A stretch of 64,000 bases of DNA from Mixta mediterraneensis. Lineage in GTDB: Bacteria > Pseudomonadota > Gammaproteobacteria > Enterobacterales > Enterobacteriaceae. A model generated the notes under the pieces. It worked only from the letters and a program-made list of their open reading frames with translations, was not told where the DNA came from and did not search any database. The stretch lies in assembly GCF_014946725.1 (NCBI RefSeq), contig NZ_JACFXY010000002.1, positions 124,001-188,000 of the forward strand, written 5' to 3'. Numbering within the stretch: the first letter of the stretch is position 1; each line of letters opens with the position of its first letter. Of this stretch, positions 63,957 through 64,000 are shown in pieces. The position numbers were made by a program, and so were the translations under genes.

Positions 63957-64000
63957 ATGGCTTCATCCACGACATCCAATACGCCGCCGCCAACATCACG
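63957..64000 (+). CDS. araH: araH start (arabinose ABC permease), cut by the window edge
   Basis: An ATG at 63957 with AGGAG 9 bp upstream opens a frame reading MASSTTSNTPPPTS before the window ends. Its place 13 bp after araG and its Ser/Thr/Pro-rich start agree with AraH permeases. The identification rests on position. Confidence 0.7.
   Translation, partial: MASSTTSNTPPPTS

Overview
The window is chromosomal DNA of a plant- or insect-associated enterobacterium, most likely Erwiniaceae (Pantoea, Erwinia or Mixta type). This rests on gene order and protein resemblance, not on a database search. The backbone follows the E. coli order of the 36-37 minute region: mdtK - (ribE) - cfa - punC/punR - purR - ynhF - mepH - grxD - rnt - gloA - nemA/nemR - ydhL - ydhK/J/I - slyA - slyB - anmK - mliC - pdxH - tyrS - pdxY - gstA - dtpA - nth - rsxEGDCBA - ydgK - cnu. 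Lineage-specific differences are no lhr, no sodB or ydhP, an added katE/treYZ/glgX block, and an arabinose/furanose block at the right end.

Region by region: 1-5359 is a scar. mdtK has lost its 5' end to an IS21-family element (714-2674). A 564-bp orphan segment follows, then a compound IS903-type structure (3239-5359), then the 5' half of cfa. ribE (riboflavin synthase), expected between mdtK and cfa, is absent. 5958-21186 is ordinary housekeeping DNA: purine-linked regulation and transport, a peptidoglycan endopeptidase, monothiol glutaredoxin, RNase T, glyoxalase, the NemR/NemA electrophile response, the SlyA regulon with a divergent efflux operon, and anhydro-MurNAc recycling. 21462-36507 is a stress/reserve insert between anmK and mliC. 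It holds catalase HPII, a flavin monooxygenase behind a Fur-type operator, a GAF-GGDEF-EAL protein, and the glycogen-to-trehalose operon treZ-treY-glgX, whose glgX is destroyed by IS66 and a nonsense codon. 36822-42402 carries mliC, the vitamin B6 genes pdxH and pdxY, tyrS, a frameshifted gstA and dtpA. 43378-52014 carries an HPP-family membrane protein and the cnu-ydgK-rsxABCDGE-nth operon (electron-transport complex that resets SoxR, plus endonuclease III). 52718-64000 holds two sugar ABC transporters of the same class: ytfQRT-yjfF (furanose sugars) and araFGH (arabinose), the latter divergent from araBA.

How the genes work together: several modules deal with oxidative or electrophilic stress and drying (katE, nemRA, gloA, grxD, rsx, treYZ). 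The right end is a pentose/furanose uptake and entry module that would suit plant cell-wall sugars. Four backbone genes are broken (mdtK, cfa, glgX, gstA), three of them by insertion sequences, so the region is eroding.

The best novel observation is the IS903 structure. Its junctions are exactly those expected when one element transposed replicatively into itself. I found no convincing new defence, secretion, prophage, CRISPR or biosynthetic system.
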